From assembly GCF_918797505.1 (NCBI RefSeq), contig NC_092802.1:10187480-10251479 (forward strand): a stretch of DNA of 64,000 nt, written 5' to 3'. The translations under genes were made by a program, and so were the position numbers. This document shows, in pieces, positions 1-11,885 of this stretch; within the stretch, counting starts at the first letter, position 1; each line of letters begins with the position of its first letter. The DNA comes from Bemisia tabaci. Its lineage: Eukaryota; Arthropoda; Insecta; Hemiptera; Aleyrodidae. The notes below the pieces were generated by a model. That model ran no database searches and was not told the DNA's origin. It saw only the letters and a list, made by a program, of their open reading frames with translations.

Positions 1-154
1 TAAAAAGATGTCCGACAAGTTTCAAATGCTGATTTTACATTTTAACAAATGCTAACGTAACTACGCCCGCTGCAAAACGAACGAATTAAAATGTTATGTT
101 AGCATTTTTGTAATGTAAAATCAGCATTTGAAACTTGTCGGACATCTTTTTAAC
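1..154. mobile_element. short foldback element S
   Basis: Positions 1-56 and about 100-153 are almost perfect inverted repeats (end motif TAAAAAGATGTCCGACAAGT). A loop of about 45 bases lies between. It may extend beyond the window start. The sequence is non-coding. Confidence 0.75.
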
Positions 155-1460
155 AGTATAAATGCCAAATCAACATTTAATTTTTTTTCGTGCTCCATTC
201 GCGCCAAGCTGGCAACAAAAACGCACTGATACTCCAAGCTCCGTGCCCCATAATCTCCTCCCGACAACGTGCCTGAGATAGTTCCCGCGCCTGCCCCACA
301 TTTAAGCATCCTGAAACCGCACCACGCACCGCACTTCCCCGACAACCACGCTGCCAAATCGAACCAAAAAACCCACCCGTTCCCGATCGACTCCAACCGG
401 AGCCGGCTGCAATCCGCCAACGCCGAGTTGCAATTTTAAAACCACCTGAAAAAAGCCCGGACGCTGTTCCCGCCGGTTTACATAACCTATAAAATTGAGG
501 GCTCCGGGGCTGAGTTCATTAGATAAGCCCGCAACGAGCATAAATTAAGGAAGAGACAATCCCGCTCGGTTTTTTTCTCTCTCTCCTTCCTACTACGGAA
601 TCGGACGTCGAACCGGAAACCGGTTTTTTTTCGGTCCATCGTGACCGGACCTGTTATGCATATGCGCGGTCTGACCCTTATTCTACAACCGGTTGCGCAA
701 TGTTTGTTTTTACGCGTTTTTACGATTTTTTCTCTCTTTTTTCGGAGACGAGTCCGATCTCCGATCGACGGTTATGCGCGCCTTCATAAAGTCGGTTATG
801 CAATTTGTGTGCCGGTTGATATTTTAAAGGGGACTTATTAGTGCGGTATTTTCACGTTGTTAACCGAGACCGAGACCGGTGCCCTCGTAAAATTGGTTAT
901 ACAATCTGGTTGGGTGTGTTTTTGGGTGGATTCCACGGGTTTTCGGTTGTGAAGCTCTCACGTTGTCGATCAAAGATTATGAACAGCCGTGGGCGCGTAA
1001 TCCCATGAAGTTTGTTAGTGGCTATGAGTTTAAATGGGCCGTATAGATAATCCATTTAAGGCATCTAGAAAAAGTGCCCAAAACGGAAGAGAGCAGACCA
1101 ACTAATTGCTTTTATTTATTAATGAGATATTTCATGTAAATTGTTGAAGTTGAACCAATTTGAATTGATTAATAGCCATGAGAGATTGATTGTAATTTAA
1201 ACTTATATGATTTTATGAGACTTCTTGAAGATGACTGACGCTGGTTAGCCATTCGTAGTTAATTAAGAACACTCTAACTGAAGAAATTAAAATCCGTAAA
1301 GTGAATGAGCCTAATAACTTGGAGCCTGCTGGAGTGGGGTACCTAGAAAGGTTACAACATCCATGGCAGTTGACATTCTAAAGAAATTAGTGCGTTTTTA
1401 AACTACCAGAATAGCTTTTACACCAGTCCCTTCATTTCAATTTTCATATTTCGCGGACTA
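155..1460. other. no gene seen; CCGG-rich spacer
   Basis: No convincing ORF. Positions 600-960 contain repeated CCGGAACCGG/ACCGGT-like words and pyrimidine runs. The small ORFs here overlap each other on both strands and lack motifs. Confidence 0.4.
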
Positions 1461-1462
1461 CG

Positions 1463-1720
1463 GGCTGATAATTGAAATTGATAGACAAAGTGATAGACCG
1501 AGAAGATAACGGGAAATTAGAGCGATCCTGTTGGTGGAGGCGGGTAGGTGCAGTTAACGAAGTAGGCAAGTAATGGACTAATTTAACGGAAACCTATACG
1601 AGATACCCTGTAGTTAGTTTATCATTTCTCACCTTAGTCTATTTCAACCACCCGTTTCAACCAATAGGATTGCTTCGTTTCCCTATTGATTGAGGTATGT
1701 TAAATACTAGCAGCCTGCGA
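1463..1720. mobile_element. MITE family H, copy 1 (diverged)
   Basis: It begins GGGCTGATAATTGAAATTGA and ends near AGCAGCCTGC, with the diagnostic interior GATAGACAAAG...TCCTGTTGGTGGAGGCGGGT...CTTAGTCTAT. Other copies are at 16.1, 16.7, 34.3 and 36.5 kb. Confidence 0.65.
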
Positions 1721-1734
1721 CAAGACACACATTT

Positions 1735-1935
1735 TCAAAAAATGCAACCGTAGATGACAAGGCTAGAAAAAAACACACGCATCAATACGTTTCGGCTGAA
1801 AACACCTCAGCCCCTCTTCATGGATGAAATTATGGATATTTTATCGAACTGAAGAATGCTGTGGTGTTTCCAGCTGGAACGTCTTGGAGCATGTGTTTTT
1901 TTTTATCTAGTCTTGTTACCTACCGTTGTATTTTT
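1735..1935. mobile_element. foldback element Y
   Basis: The arm ATGCAACCGTAGATGACAAG at the left matches the complement of the right arm (ACAACGGTAGGTAACAAGAC). Pairing continues through GGCTAGAAAAAAACACA. The single copy abuts the element E copy that follows. Confidence 0.65.
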
Positions 1936-1944
1936 TTAAAATGT

Positions 1945-2358
1945 ACACTGAACAAAAATTCTCGGCGTTTTTACCACGGTCCGTTGGTACCTTTACTATC
2001 TCACTTTTTTACCAATTATTGGTAATTTTACCAAGACAGACTGGTAAGCTTACCTAAAAACCGGTATTTTTACTGTTTTTTTCAGGTAAGAATACCACTT
2101 GTATCGGTAATCAATTCCCGGTAACTTTGCCATTTTATCTCGGTAATTCTACCACAGTCGATAAAAAATATTGGCGTTTTTACCAAGGTCCAGTAAGATT
2201 ACCGAGAAAGTCAATAATTTTACCGAGATTTCTGGGTAAAATTACCAATTCCATAAATGGTAATTTGACCGAGAAAAAACTGGGATCAAATAGAACCCTG
2301 AATTCTTGGTAATTTTACCCTTTTCTTAGTAAATACACCGAGATTTTTTTTTTTCCGT
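1945..2358. mobile_element. MITE family E, copy 1
   Basis: A 414-bp element built on repeated GGTAA/TTACC words, beginning ACACTGAACAAAAATTCTCG. It is nearly identical to 27380-27794. The right terminus is mutated here (TTTTTTCCGTGCG instead of TTTTTTCAGTGT). Confidence 0.8.
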
Positions 2359-2394
2359 GCGCAGTTGGAATTCGTCCAAAATTTGCGCTGATTG

Positions 2395-2900
2395 AAACAT
2401 TGCCTCCAGCTCGCGTCTTCCGCGCTTGGGCCGGCGCGCGGTGGAGGCGTGGGTACACGGCACACAGCCCTCGGAGTGGCAGCGCGGCGCCCCGCCTGAC
2501 CCCGGCTGGCAAGTGTAAACACGGCCTCGAAGACGGAAGTGGCGCGGAGTCCCGGCGGCGCTCAAAAGCCGCTCGCGACTTGCAACTTGCGTGACGCGAC
2601 GCGTCGGAAAGAGGAGCGAAAACAACAACAACAACGGAGCCGGGTCCAGGGACTCCGACGCCGGGAAACAAAGGCCCCGCCGCCGGGAGAGGTTAGGAAG
2701 CTTCGCCGGGTGCCCGAACGGTGGAACTTTCACTGGCAGCGTTGCCGCCTCGAACCGAAAAACGCTTCGGGACCTCGGGAAATCCGCGGGGTTTTGGTGG
2801 GGCTGGCAGCGCTGGCTCGTGAGTGTCGTGCGTCCCGGGTAGTGCTCCCTGCTTCCATCATCCATCGCCGGTGCCGCGCTTTGCCGGAAACTCATCGGTA
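2395..2900. other. CpG-dense patch, possible promoter or non-coding first exon
   Basis: It is markedly richer in GC and CG dinucleotides than its flanks and open on both strands, which explains the overlapping ORFs. GGCTCGTGAGT at about 2814 could be a splice donor. No protein family is recognised. Confidence 0.3.
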
Positions 2901-3133
2901 ACCGGTTGTATTACATCAACCGCAGCGACCTTTTAAGGTCTCGATTCGCGATCGAAGTTCCCATCCAAAATTCGCCTACATTGGGCGGCGCTAAATGTGT
3001 CGGGAGTCAAATCTTGAATTGTCATTATTTTCGAATGAAAACTTGGCGGAAATGTGCCGTGCGACAAAATATGATGAATGGTGGCACTTTAGTTGGTGGC
3101 GTGGTGGCCCTGAGGATCATCCCAACTTGATAT

Positions 3134-3355
3134 CTTCAGAGACTTTAACGATTGGATAGAAAAAATGCAAGAGTAGTTATCAATCAGAGACGCTACGCTT
3201 ATTAGTCTATCAGAGAGAAGAACGTTGCAAGGTGACATCCTAACTCTATACCCTCAGAGACTTTAACGATTGGATAGAAAAAATGCAAGAGTAGTTATCA
3301 ATCAGAGGCGCCACGATTATTAGTCTATCAGAGAGAGGAATGTTGCTAGGTGACA
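3134..3355. repeat. tandem repeat, about 117 bp, two copies
   Basis: The unit begins TCAGAGACTTTAACGATTGG and holds ATCAGAGRCGCYACG and TAGTCTATCAGAGAGA. Copies start at 3134 and about 3251. A third, partial copy of the unit start lies at 3636-3680. Confidence 0.75.
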
Positions 3356-4190
3356 AAAAGTCATTATATGGAATGCATTTTGCAATTAGAAACTGCAATT
3401 TCAGGCTCATCCATGAAAGTGCCTACCTGTATAGAGAAATGTATGTCAAATATGCTGTTTCTAAAATAAGCCAGATATCGTAGTCCCTAATTTATTGCAA
3501 AATGCAATACAAGTGGTGTATTTTGATCGGAATTGGATCGGAACTAGTCTGTCTACTTATGCCAAGCTCTCTCGCTGAAAATGGATATCACTGCTGCGTT
3601 ATTGAGTGGTTACCTGCGGATGATTCAATTCAAAACTCAGAGACTTTAACGCTTGGGTAGGAAAAAATGCGTGAGTCAGCAATCGGGAATACGACGAATT
3701 CGTCGAATGTCGACTCAAAGGAATTCGAGCTTGTCTTATTCGGTTATTAGAGCCAAGCTGCAAAGGTTTTACAGGGATATCAGTGCGATCTGGCGGCGAG
3801 CCAAGGAACTTGTTATGCAAAGAAAGCGCAAGCGCAAGTTCACCGGAAACGAAAGTCACGTTTGCCGTTTGAGTTGGGGCTTCCACCGGGCGATCTCCCA
3901 TCTTCCCGTCCGACTGATGGGTTTTAGCATTTTTTCGCCTCCCCCGCTGAACCCCCCCCCCCCCCCCTTCCGTCCCCAGTTTGCCGACCTACCCACGGCC
4001 ATGACGTCAGAGCCTCTGCGCTCGCCGTCGGTTCATCACGGAACGTTTTGTCGTGAATGGATCGTTGGGCAGGGTCAGAAATCAAAGGATTCTGTTGTGA
4101 TTTCAGATCATTTTGATGACCAGAGCGATAGTTTTTAACTCTAACGGGTGATTTGAAAGTCATTTTACCCGACATAAAATGTATTAACCA
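3356..4190. other. no gene seen
   Basis: A 161-codon ORF (3653-4138) starts inside the repeat fragment and crosses a poly-C run at about 3953-3967. It has a basic N-terminus and proline run but no family signature, and an antisense ORF overlaps it. I do not call it. Confidence 0.3.
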
Positions 4191-4193
4191 CTG

Positions 4194-4385
4194 CACTGCT
4201 GCTGTGCCAAGGAAGAACGCCATATGAACATTCAAGAGATGCTAAATTTCCCTTGATAAAACCTGTATTTTTGACGACATTCATGCGCATTTTTCTTTGA
4301 AATTTTCAGATGTTTTAGATGTTATTGCGTACAGGATCGTCTGAAAATTTTTCTCACATAGAAGAATTACCAGCTAATTGAAGGG
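4194..4385. mobile_element. MITE family A, partial copy
   Basis: The left end reads CTGCTGTGCCAAGGAAGAAC-GCC and is followed by the family interior (TTTCCCTTGATAAAA, GAAATTTTCAGATG). The right end is missing. Confidence 0.6.
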
Positions 4386-5003
4386 AAGGTTTAAAGGGGA
4401 GATATTAGAGGGGGAGTTTTACGGTAAAAAATCTCCGGTAGTAAAAAAGTGCCGTTTTTGGAAGCAGCTTCAGATCATTCGAGAGTCGAGACAGGCCCAT
4501 ATATAAGTTCTGTCATGAATACGCCCCTGTATGTCTTTTTTCATAATAAGCTCCAAATAATCCGCATTAGCACATGCTAAATTCCTCTTAATTCCATGAT
4601 CCGGTTCGGTAAATCCAAATAACCCTCCTCTCCATTCTTCGTGTCGCGTGACAATGCAAAGCCTGTGAAAGCTCTACCACAATCGGCAGTAGCCGGCCAC
4701 GAAAATAATCTCCAGATCAATTCTGACGGGCGGATCCAGCGAATCAAGCTGTGAATGCCGAAATCGTTTGATTAATCAAGCCGCAACCGTGACCGCCAGA
4801 CTTCGCCTACTCTTAAGCTGGATCCATGTGAAGCAGGCGAATTTTACAACGACGGTCGGCAACACTTCGATGCGTGAGTGGCCGCGGCGGTGTTTTAATC
4901 AATCAAACCGAGTGTCCGAACTTCCACCGAGCATCGGGCTCATCCGTCAGCGAAAGTGACCCTCATCAGCTCAGAATACGCTCCTTCGTGCCCCCCCCCC
5001 CCC

Positions 5004-5253
5004 CTTCTAAGGAAAAACGCCGTATGAACATTCGAGAAATGCCAAATTTCCTTCGCTAAAATGCTTATTTTTGAGGGAAGTTATGAATATTTTCCCCTGA
5101 AATTTTCAGAAACTTTGGGTGAAACTGCGAACAAAATAATTTGAAATATTGGAAGGAAAATATTCATAAGTTCACCGGGAGAGTCGTGTTTTATCAAAGG
5201 AAATTTGGCAACGCCTGAAGGTTCATATGGCGTTCTCCCTTGCCACGGCAGTC
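5004..5253. mobile_element. MITE family A
   Basis: Left arm TCTAAGGAAAAACGCCGTAT, right arm ATATGGCGTTCTCCCTTGCC then ACGGCAGT. The tip of the left arm is replaced by a poly-C run at 4991-5004. Family A has terminal inverted repeats of 80 or more bases reading TACTGCCGTGCTAAGGAAAA at the tip. Confidence 0.7.
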
Positions 5254-5933
5254 TAGGAGAGCGATATATTAATTATTCTGGCTGGAAACGGTTTCGGTGG
5301 AGATTTGAACTCTGTCAAACTTGTTTTATTGTCCACACGCACCCAGAGCTTTTTTGTCGTGCACTTCATCGATACGATAGAAACGTCATGATCGAAGACT
5401 CTATTCTCATTGTTTCTGAGATAACTCAATTTCGTGACTGCGGATATTGCTTTTGGGACCGAGAATTTCTGGAAAATCAGGCCTATAAGTGACGAAATTT
5501 CATCAAGGGAGTTTGCACGTCTATTTTTCCTAACTCTATTTAAATAAATTATATTGATTAAAAAGATATTAATAAAACAAAATGTAAATAAGTAAAATTC
5601 TTAAATTTTAAAAAATCTTATCGATAAAAAATAGTCCGTCCAAGACAGACATTATTTTCAACTGCCCCTTGAATAATATGAAACAATTTTTGCTCGAGCG
5701 TGGCGCTTTTATTTTTGTCCCTTAACTCGAGAGTGTTTGGTCTTCATAACTAATGTTATTCAAAACATTCGAAATGAAATGCTCTTGAAGGTGACAAAAG
5801 CACCAAAAAACTGTTACAACGTTCTCTTGAAAATTCTCGATTTATTGCTCGCAAACATTAAACTGTTCACATAATACAAGTTTGGTAATTGTTTCGTATT
5901 ATTTGCGCCAAATGATACAGAATTACTTCTCCT
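5254..5933. other. no gene seen; AT-rich
   Basis: AT-rich spacer. A 95-codon ORF (5205-5492) starts inside the MITE and has no recognisable motif. Confidence 0.4.
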
Positions 5934-6169
5934 ACACTGGGAAAAAAACACATTGGACCTAAAGTCCAGACTCTTGAAAACATTGACAAGAAAAAATACT
6001 CTTGATTCAATCGGATTTTTGCTTGAATCAAAACTAAATCCGCTTAAATTAAGAGGCTTGGTTCTTGATTTAAGCTAGATTCTGATTGAATCAAGAGTAC
6101 TTTTTCTTGTTGATGTTCCTAAGAGTCTGGACTCTAGATCCAATGTGTTTTTTTTTTTTTTTCCAGTGT
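5934..6169. mobile_element. MITE family B, copy 1
   Basis: Ends ACACTGGGAAAAAAACACAT and TTTTTTCCAGTGT, flanked by TA-like bases. The arms carry GTCCAGACTCTTGAAAACAT and the complement TAAGAGTCTGGAC. The inner part is a second foldback around 'cttgattcaatc'. Copies are also at 10.9, 18.8, 29.5, 36.2 and 38.3 kb. Confidence 0.8.
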
Positions 6170-7620
6170 GATACAGTTATCTCTTTTTATTTTTTTCTCA
6201 CGCTGGCAATTTTTTTCCAACGTTACAATTTTAGTTTCTCAACGCGGAAGCAGAATGGTGAATCCGTGCAAAACGTGACAACGACGGTGGACTTAAAGCA
6301 TTAATTTGCTTTTCGCTTTGTTCTTTCCGGTACCGATGTCATCATTCCTCACAGCGGAATAATGAGGACAATGCGGCCGTCCAGATGAGGTAGAAATCTA
6401 ATTCTGCTTCTCAATGAAGAAGAGAGGGCCGCCATACGACTCGCTATCTAGCTTGCCAAAAGGGGCTCATTTGCATATCTCTTACCTCTAAAGATGCACT
6501 GAGTATCTTGATGGATGGACCCTCTTTTACATTTTTGGCGATGAATCGTTTTTGAGGTCTATCCTATCGACTTCCATGATTTCTGCCGTCATCGACAGGT
6601 AATAACCCATAGTTGAGCCCGCTTTTTTAAAGTTTTTTTAACACAAACAGTTTTTTGATAAAACGTGTTGAAATTGTAAATTTTCTTATTCAAACAATGC
6701 AGATTTTAACATTTTGTCTCAATTTTTTTGAAAAATTGACTGGGCTTTACTATTGCGGTCAGGGATGATCGTAAAACCCTCTTTTTAATTTTTTGAAATT
6801 TGATTCCGATTCGTAATAATTCCTGATGAAATTGTAAATTTTCGCATTGGAACAGTGTAAATTTTCATTTTTCGACACAATTCATTCTAATGTTATACAT
6901 GACTTCTCATTTTACTATTTAGAAGTTACTTCCTCTTAATTTTGGTCGAAAGAGATCCAAGTATTCTAAAAGTCCTCTGTTTGTTTTTGAAAATTGGCAA
7001 CATCATCTTTATCCCCCACCGGTAAAACCGCAAGTAACGCACTATCAGTCATAAATCGTCTCGCATTCAAAACCCTTTTGCACCCGCGCAGTCCTTTGGT
7101 CGGGAATGTAATTAAAATTTCGCCGAAAATATTACGAGCACGCCCGAAAAGACTAACGTTAATTATGAATTTAATTCGTTTTCTCTGTCATCCTCACTTC
7201 CGCACACTGCAAATACAATGATGATTTGCGAAAGTCCCCGGATGTTTTGCGCGTACAAGACGGCGGGTCTTAATGAGCACTTTAACTGTTACGGCTACGG
7301 GATATTTTCATGGATTATGTGTCTGGATTAAAGCTTGTTTTAACGCACTGCTTGTTAGAAAGTGCTCTCTGAATTGTATAATAAATAATGTAAACATTTA
7401 TGATCGAAATAGAAAGCTATATGATTTTTGAAGCGCCAAGATTAGCCCTCATAGGCTTTTTGAAGTAGTTTAAAAGAAAAGAAGGAGAAGAAGAAGAAGA
7501 AGAAGAAGAAAAATAAATGATCTGAGGAACGTTACTGGTAGCTTGCGATTTTTGGAAAGTCAAGTGTTTGGTCGCTCTCGATTTAACATTTTTGATCGCC
7601 AAAAAGTTGAATAATTCCTT
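6170..7620. other. no gene seen; contains a GAA microsatellite
   Basis: AT-rich spacer with a (GAA)n tract near 7481-7510. The 75-codon ORF at 6994-7221 has no motif I recognise. Confidence 0.4.
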
Positions 7621-7792
7621 TATTATTTAAGAAAATGCGCAAAAACCCGACAGAAAAATGAAATTTAGGTTACATTTTAATCCGTATGAAGGGCAAGATC
7701 GGGAAGACCCAAGCAATTTCCAGACAGGAAATGCGATTAACAGTAGGTGATTTTCATACCCTTGCGTTAAAGTCTCTCCAAATAGTACCGTT
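7621..7792. repeat. direct repeat, copy 1 (partner at 8330-8493)
   Basis: About 165 bases from ATTATTTAAGAAAATGCGCA to AAAGTCTCTCCAAATAGTA recur at 8330-8493 with scattered substitutions. It does not look coding. Confidence 0.75.
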
Positions 7793-8048
7793 AAGTTTTT
7801 ATCAATCAAAAAGGAAGTTTTTATCCATCAAAAATCAAGTTGGGCAGTTCCCGCAAGTTCGTTAATCCCAAGAAACGGAAAGCTCCCACCAATAAAACCG
7901 TAAAGCGTGTTAAAAAGCCCGTGACCGCGAAGCAGCCGTGCTTCAGAACGATTGGCGGCAATTAATCTCTTCCACTTTTGTTTCAACGACCGCGTAAAAA
8001 CGCGAGAATGCATAGAGCCCAGCCGGAACTCTGCAATAAATCGATGGA

Positions 8049-8160
8049 ATACGCTGCTGTGCTAAGGAAAAACGCCGCATAAGCCGTGAGACGTTGCCAA
8101 ATTTCCTCAGGTTAAATTCAGCCTGTCGGAGAAACTCGTGAACATTTTAATTGGTTTATG
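8049..8160. mobile_element. MITE family A, left half
   Basis: TGCTGTGCTAAGGAAAAACG-CCG plus TTGCCAAATTTCC match the family left arm. A matching right arm (AATTTGGCAATATCCGATTG, GTTCCTCCTTAGCGCGG) sits at about 8992-9045, so the two could be one copy split by the intervening DNA. Confidence 0.5.
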
Positions 8161-8329
8161 GTTGAAAAGCTCGAGTAAAACATTTTTAAATTCATCTGTT
8201 TTGATAATTTTGGCCTGATGAAAGGTACTTGCTTATACATTTTCTGAGAATTGTTTGTTTCGTTCGCTTTGAAAAGAAAAGAATAATGCTTCTAAATTTT
8301 TGACTCCAAATAAATAAATAAATTCCGTT

Positions 8330-8493
8330 ATTATTTAAGAAAAAGTGCAAAAATCGGGCAGAAAAATGAAATGTGGGTAAAATTTTAATGTGTATGAGTG
8401 CAAGGTCGGAAGGACCCAACTCATTTCCAGACGGAAAACGCGATTAACAGATGGTGATTTTCATATCCTTGCGTTAAAGTCTCTGCAAATAGT
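8330..8493. repeat. direct repeat, copy 2
   Basis: Partner of 7621-7792, same orientation. It lies between the two half-copies of MITE A. Confidence 0.75.
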
Positions 8494-8747
8494 AAAATTT
8501 TCGACTTGAATTGAAAAAGCTTCTAAATGTTTGACTCTATCTGAATGAGGTTATACCACCAGGCTCTTCTTGAAGGACGAAAATGAGTCCTTAAACTTAC
8601 TTAAACTTACTTATTTTACTTAAAAATTTCTCAGTTTCTCTTCATCTTCTCAAAAAAGGGTGTAGGTCAAAATATCAAAACAACCCGAAGTGGTGCCAAG
8701 AAGTTTTGCACCAATAAAAATATTTTAAAACTTTTAAACTGATTTGG

Positions 8748-8815
8748 GCCCATCTTTTAATGTTGACCCATCTTTTGATGTTGACCCGTCTCTCGATGTT
8801 GACCCATCTTTTGAG
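8748..8815. repeat. 18-bp minisatellite, nearly four copies
   Basis: The unit is CCCATCTTTTGATGTTGA. Copies differ by one to four bases. Confidence 0.8.
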
Positions 8816-9412
8816 CCCTTCAGAAAACTTTAGTCGTCCAGCTTGACGAGAGAGTCAGTTTTTGCCTCTCCTGTAAAATTTGGTTCTGTGGACCTACTTC
8901 CCTCTGCCAGAATGATTTTATTCCTCCTCTCAATTTTTCCGAGGGCTCGAAAAATATTCAAAACTTTCCTCGAATACAAATATTTCATCGAGAGAAATTT
9001 GGCAATATCCGATTGTTCTTACGGTGTTCCTCCTTAGCGCGGTTTGGCATTCGCGGCTTGCCGCAAAAATCGTCGTAAAATTGAAAGGAGGCGTAGAAAT
9101 GTCGAGATCGGCCCTCCCAGAAGTTCGGATCGGAACCGATGGTCAAATTAACAGTATGCGGTGAAAATTTGATGAAAGGAAAGGCAGCAACTCGAGGAGC
9201 TGATAGAGATCAGGTAATTGAGTATGGGTGCAGTTGGATTTCGAATTTACCTATCGCTCAATTTGATGCCGCGGTTGTTGTTGACTTATACAACTTTTCA
9301 GGTATTCTCTTGTGATTTCACTCTGCTGGCGGAGTAGTTATTGATTCATTCAAAATAAGTATGATTTTGGCAAGGATAATTTTTTATAGAGACCCCGTAC
9401 CGCTATACTGCC

Positions 9413-9662
9413 GAGCTTTGTAAAAACGCCGTATGAGCCTTTAGACGTCGCCAGATTTGCCTCAATTAAAGCCGAATTTATTCGGAAAATTTGGAATGTT
9501 TTTTCTTAAAATTTTCAGACAATTTATTCGCACTTGGATTTGAAATATCTGAAGATTTTAAGGCAAAATACGGATAGCTAACCTTAAAATTACTTGTGTG
9601 GTTCAGAAAAAATAGGCAGTTCTTGAATGTTCATACGGTGTTCTTCCTTCGTGCGCCAGTAT
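9413..9662. mobile_element. MITE family A
   Basis: Left tip ATACTGCCGAGCTTTGTAAA, right tip TACGGTGTTCTTCCTTCGTG then CGCCAGTAT. It is full length with several tip substitutions. Confidence 0.65.
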
Positions 9663-9745
9663 ATTTCCCATTGTACAGAAGTTATACTTTCAGGATAAGC
9701 AAAACTCGTCGGTAATTTTGCACGATTGTCCCTATGTCTTCTTTG

Positions 9746-10254
9746 TCTATCAATGGAGATGTTGCATGTGTGAGGAATTTTCGATTTGACTGTTGATTCT
9801 TACGTAAAAGTTCGTGAGAAACATGATAGTGCCACTGGTTTTCTCTAAAATCAACTCCCAAGCTCAAAAAAGCTCTCAAGTTGAGGCCAAAATGGAGGGG
9901 ATATCCCACCCTACCCTGAGAGTCCACGTCTACATCAAGACAAACTCTCCATGCGAAGATAGGGAGCAAATACGTCAACAGTGATGCTGTGTTCTCGGTT
10001 TTAGAGGCCCCAAATAAAGAGGCAGCCCTGTCAATGTATTTACTTTCTATCTTTGCATGGAGAGTTTGTCTTGATGTAGAGGACTCTCAGGATAGCGTGG
10101 GATATCCCCTCCATTTTGGCCTCAAATTGAGAGCTTTTTTGAGCTTGGGAGTTAATTTTAGAGAAAACCAGAGGCACCATCGTGTTTCTCGCAAACTTTT
10201 ACATAAGAATCAGTATAATTGCAAATTTCTCACACATGCAACATCTCCACTTCG
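9746..10254. mobile_element. large foldback family R, copy 1
   Basis: Arms of about 230 bases (left from GGAGATGTTGCATGTGTGAG, right ending ACACATGCAACATCTCC) are inverted copies. The loop at about 9980-10020 mentions no gene. Each arm gives a similar 70-90 residue ORF when read outward, an effect of symmetry. A half copy is at 43.6 kb. Confidence 0.8.
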
Positions 10255-10779
10255 ATAATCGGCCCGCTAAGGTGATGCCTGATGCCGATGGTTCGGGATT
10301 TTTGGATCACCCTGTAAAATACTATGTGATCTCCACAAGCTCTTCATCACTCAAGCATCTGAAGTATCCGATTCCATCGACAGAAAAATCCATCGTAACA
10401 GCGGCCGTTGAATCATCGGTAAATCGCACACTAACAACGAGCAAAGTGCGCGGCAACTTTATCAAGAGACCGAGGGAGGGGGGCTACGGTTACGCAAGCG
10501 GACAACTTCCGCTACGAGCTCGGATGCGCCCGGTTACGGGTCCGGTTCGGTCGGACCCGATTTCGCGGACTTTTGCGTAATATCCATAAAAGCGCCTTTC
10601 CAGACGACGCAGCGTAGGCCGGTCGTGACAAGTTGCGGGTGACAAGTCGCCGCGACCTTTCGACGACCTTCCCAGATCAACGGTCAGCACCGGCACCGGA
10701 GACTGCGGTCCGTAATCGAGCCGTTTGGTTCCGGTCTTGGCGCATAATGGGTCCCGTTTTGAGAGCTTGGTGCTTCTAG
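10255..10779. other. no gene seen; CpG-dense patch at about 10470-10740
   Basis: GC-rich spacer with CGG/CCG words, open on both strands. No motif identifies a product. Confidence 0.3.
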
Positions 10780-11265
10780 TATACTGCCATGATAACGGAG
10801 AGGGACGTATGAACCTTCAGGCGTTGCCAAATTTCCTTTCACTAAATACGAATTTATCTGGAAAGTTGTGAACATCACTGGAAAAAAAAAAAAAAAACGC
10901 ATTGAATCTAGAGTCCAGACTCTTGAAAACATTGACAAGAAAAAATACTCTTGATTCAATCAGATTTAAGCTTAAATCAAAAGGAAATCCGCTCAAATAG
11001 AGGCTTGGTTCTTGATTAAAGCAAACATCCGATTGAGTTAAGAGTATTTTTTCTTGTCGATGTTTTTAAGAGTCTGGACTCTAGATCCAATGTGTTTTTC
11101 TTTTTTTCCAGGGTAGGTCATTTCGTTCGCAATTCAATCTAAAATGCCTGAAAATTTCAAGAAAAAAAAGTACGTAGCTTTCCTCATACAGTTCATTTTT
11201 TATCAGGAGAAATTTGGCAACATGCAAATATTCATACGACGTTTTTTCTCACTACGGCAGAGTAG
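10780..11265. mobile_element. MITE family A interrupted by MITE B
   Basis: Left arm TATACTGCCATGATAACGGA, right arm TTTTTTCTCACTACGGCAGA. The interior is broken at 10874-11112 by a full family B element, so B moved after A at this site. Confidence 0.75.
10874..11112. mobile_element. MITE family B, copy 2 (nested in A)
   Basis: Ends CACTGGAAAAAAAA and TTTTTTTCCAG. The interior matches copy 1, including GACAAGAAAAAATACTCTTG and its complement. Confidence 0.8.
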
Positions 11266-11707
11266 GGAGGTCATGGCATGACTTCCATGTACGATCAGAG
11301 CGGGACGGCCAGTTTGGCAGGCGTCTGATTGCGTGTTTATAGTGCCTCGCGCTATCGCTATCTGTCATCTTTGACTTTAACTGAAGTGGTTGAAAATAAT
11401 GTTAATGTCCGGTTTAAGTACGCCTACTTTTACGCAAATGAGCGAGGTTGGGCGAGGTGTTTTTATAAAGTTACTTAATGCCCCTTATCATCTTAAGGAA
11501 CATTTTGCCTGACTCTGACACGTTTACTGATATGTTATTTTTGTCAATTATTTTTTAAGAGCATGACAACATCTTTTTATTGAATGTTATCATCCATTTA
11601 ATGCTCGTTTTTCCATTTTTGCCCAAACAATGATATTGGATCGGAAAGCTCTTCATAACAGCCCCACCGCATGAATGAATATGCATGAAATCTTCGCAGC
11701 GGCATCA

Positions 11708-11873
11708 CCAGTGGCGTGGCGTGAATGATCGATTATCGATATTTCCCCATTTGAATCCGTGGTAAAGAATCGATTATTAAGGTGTTCGCTGCGAACACCC
11801 TATTAATCGATTTTTTTCCATAGGTTTAAATGACAGATCAATCGATACATCGCAAAGCACGCCACGCTACTGG
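11708..11873. mobile_element. foldback element with CCAGTRGCGTGGCGTG ends
   Basis: The ends CCAGTGGCGTGGCGTG and CACGCCACGCTACTGG are inverted. The interior pairs through AATCGATTATTAAGGTGTTC and GAACACCCTATTAATCGATT. The flanks carry AGCGGCATCA on both sides (11698-11707 and 11874-11883), a direct repeat of at least 10 bp. Confidence 0.8.
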
Positions 11874-11885
11874 AGCGGCATCACC

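Noticed and set aside
3653..4138. 161-codon ORF
   Set aside because: It begins in a tandem-repeat fragment, crosses a poly-C tract, overlaps an antisense ORF and has no family signature.
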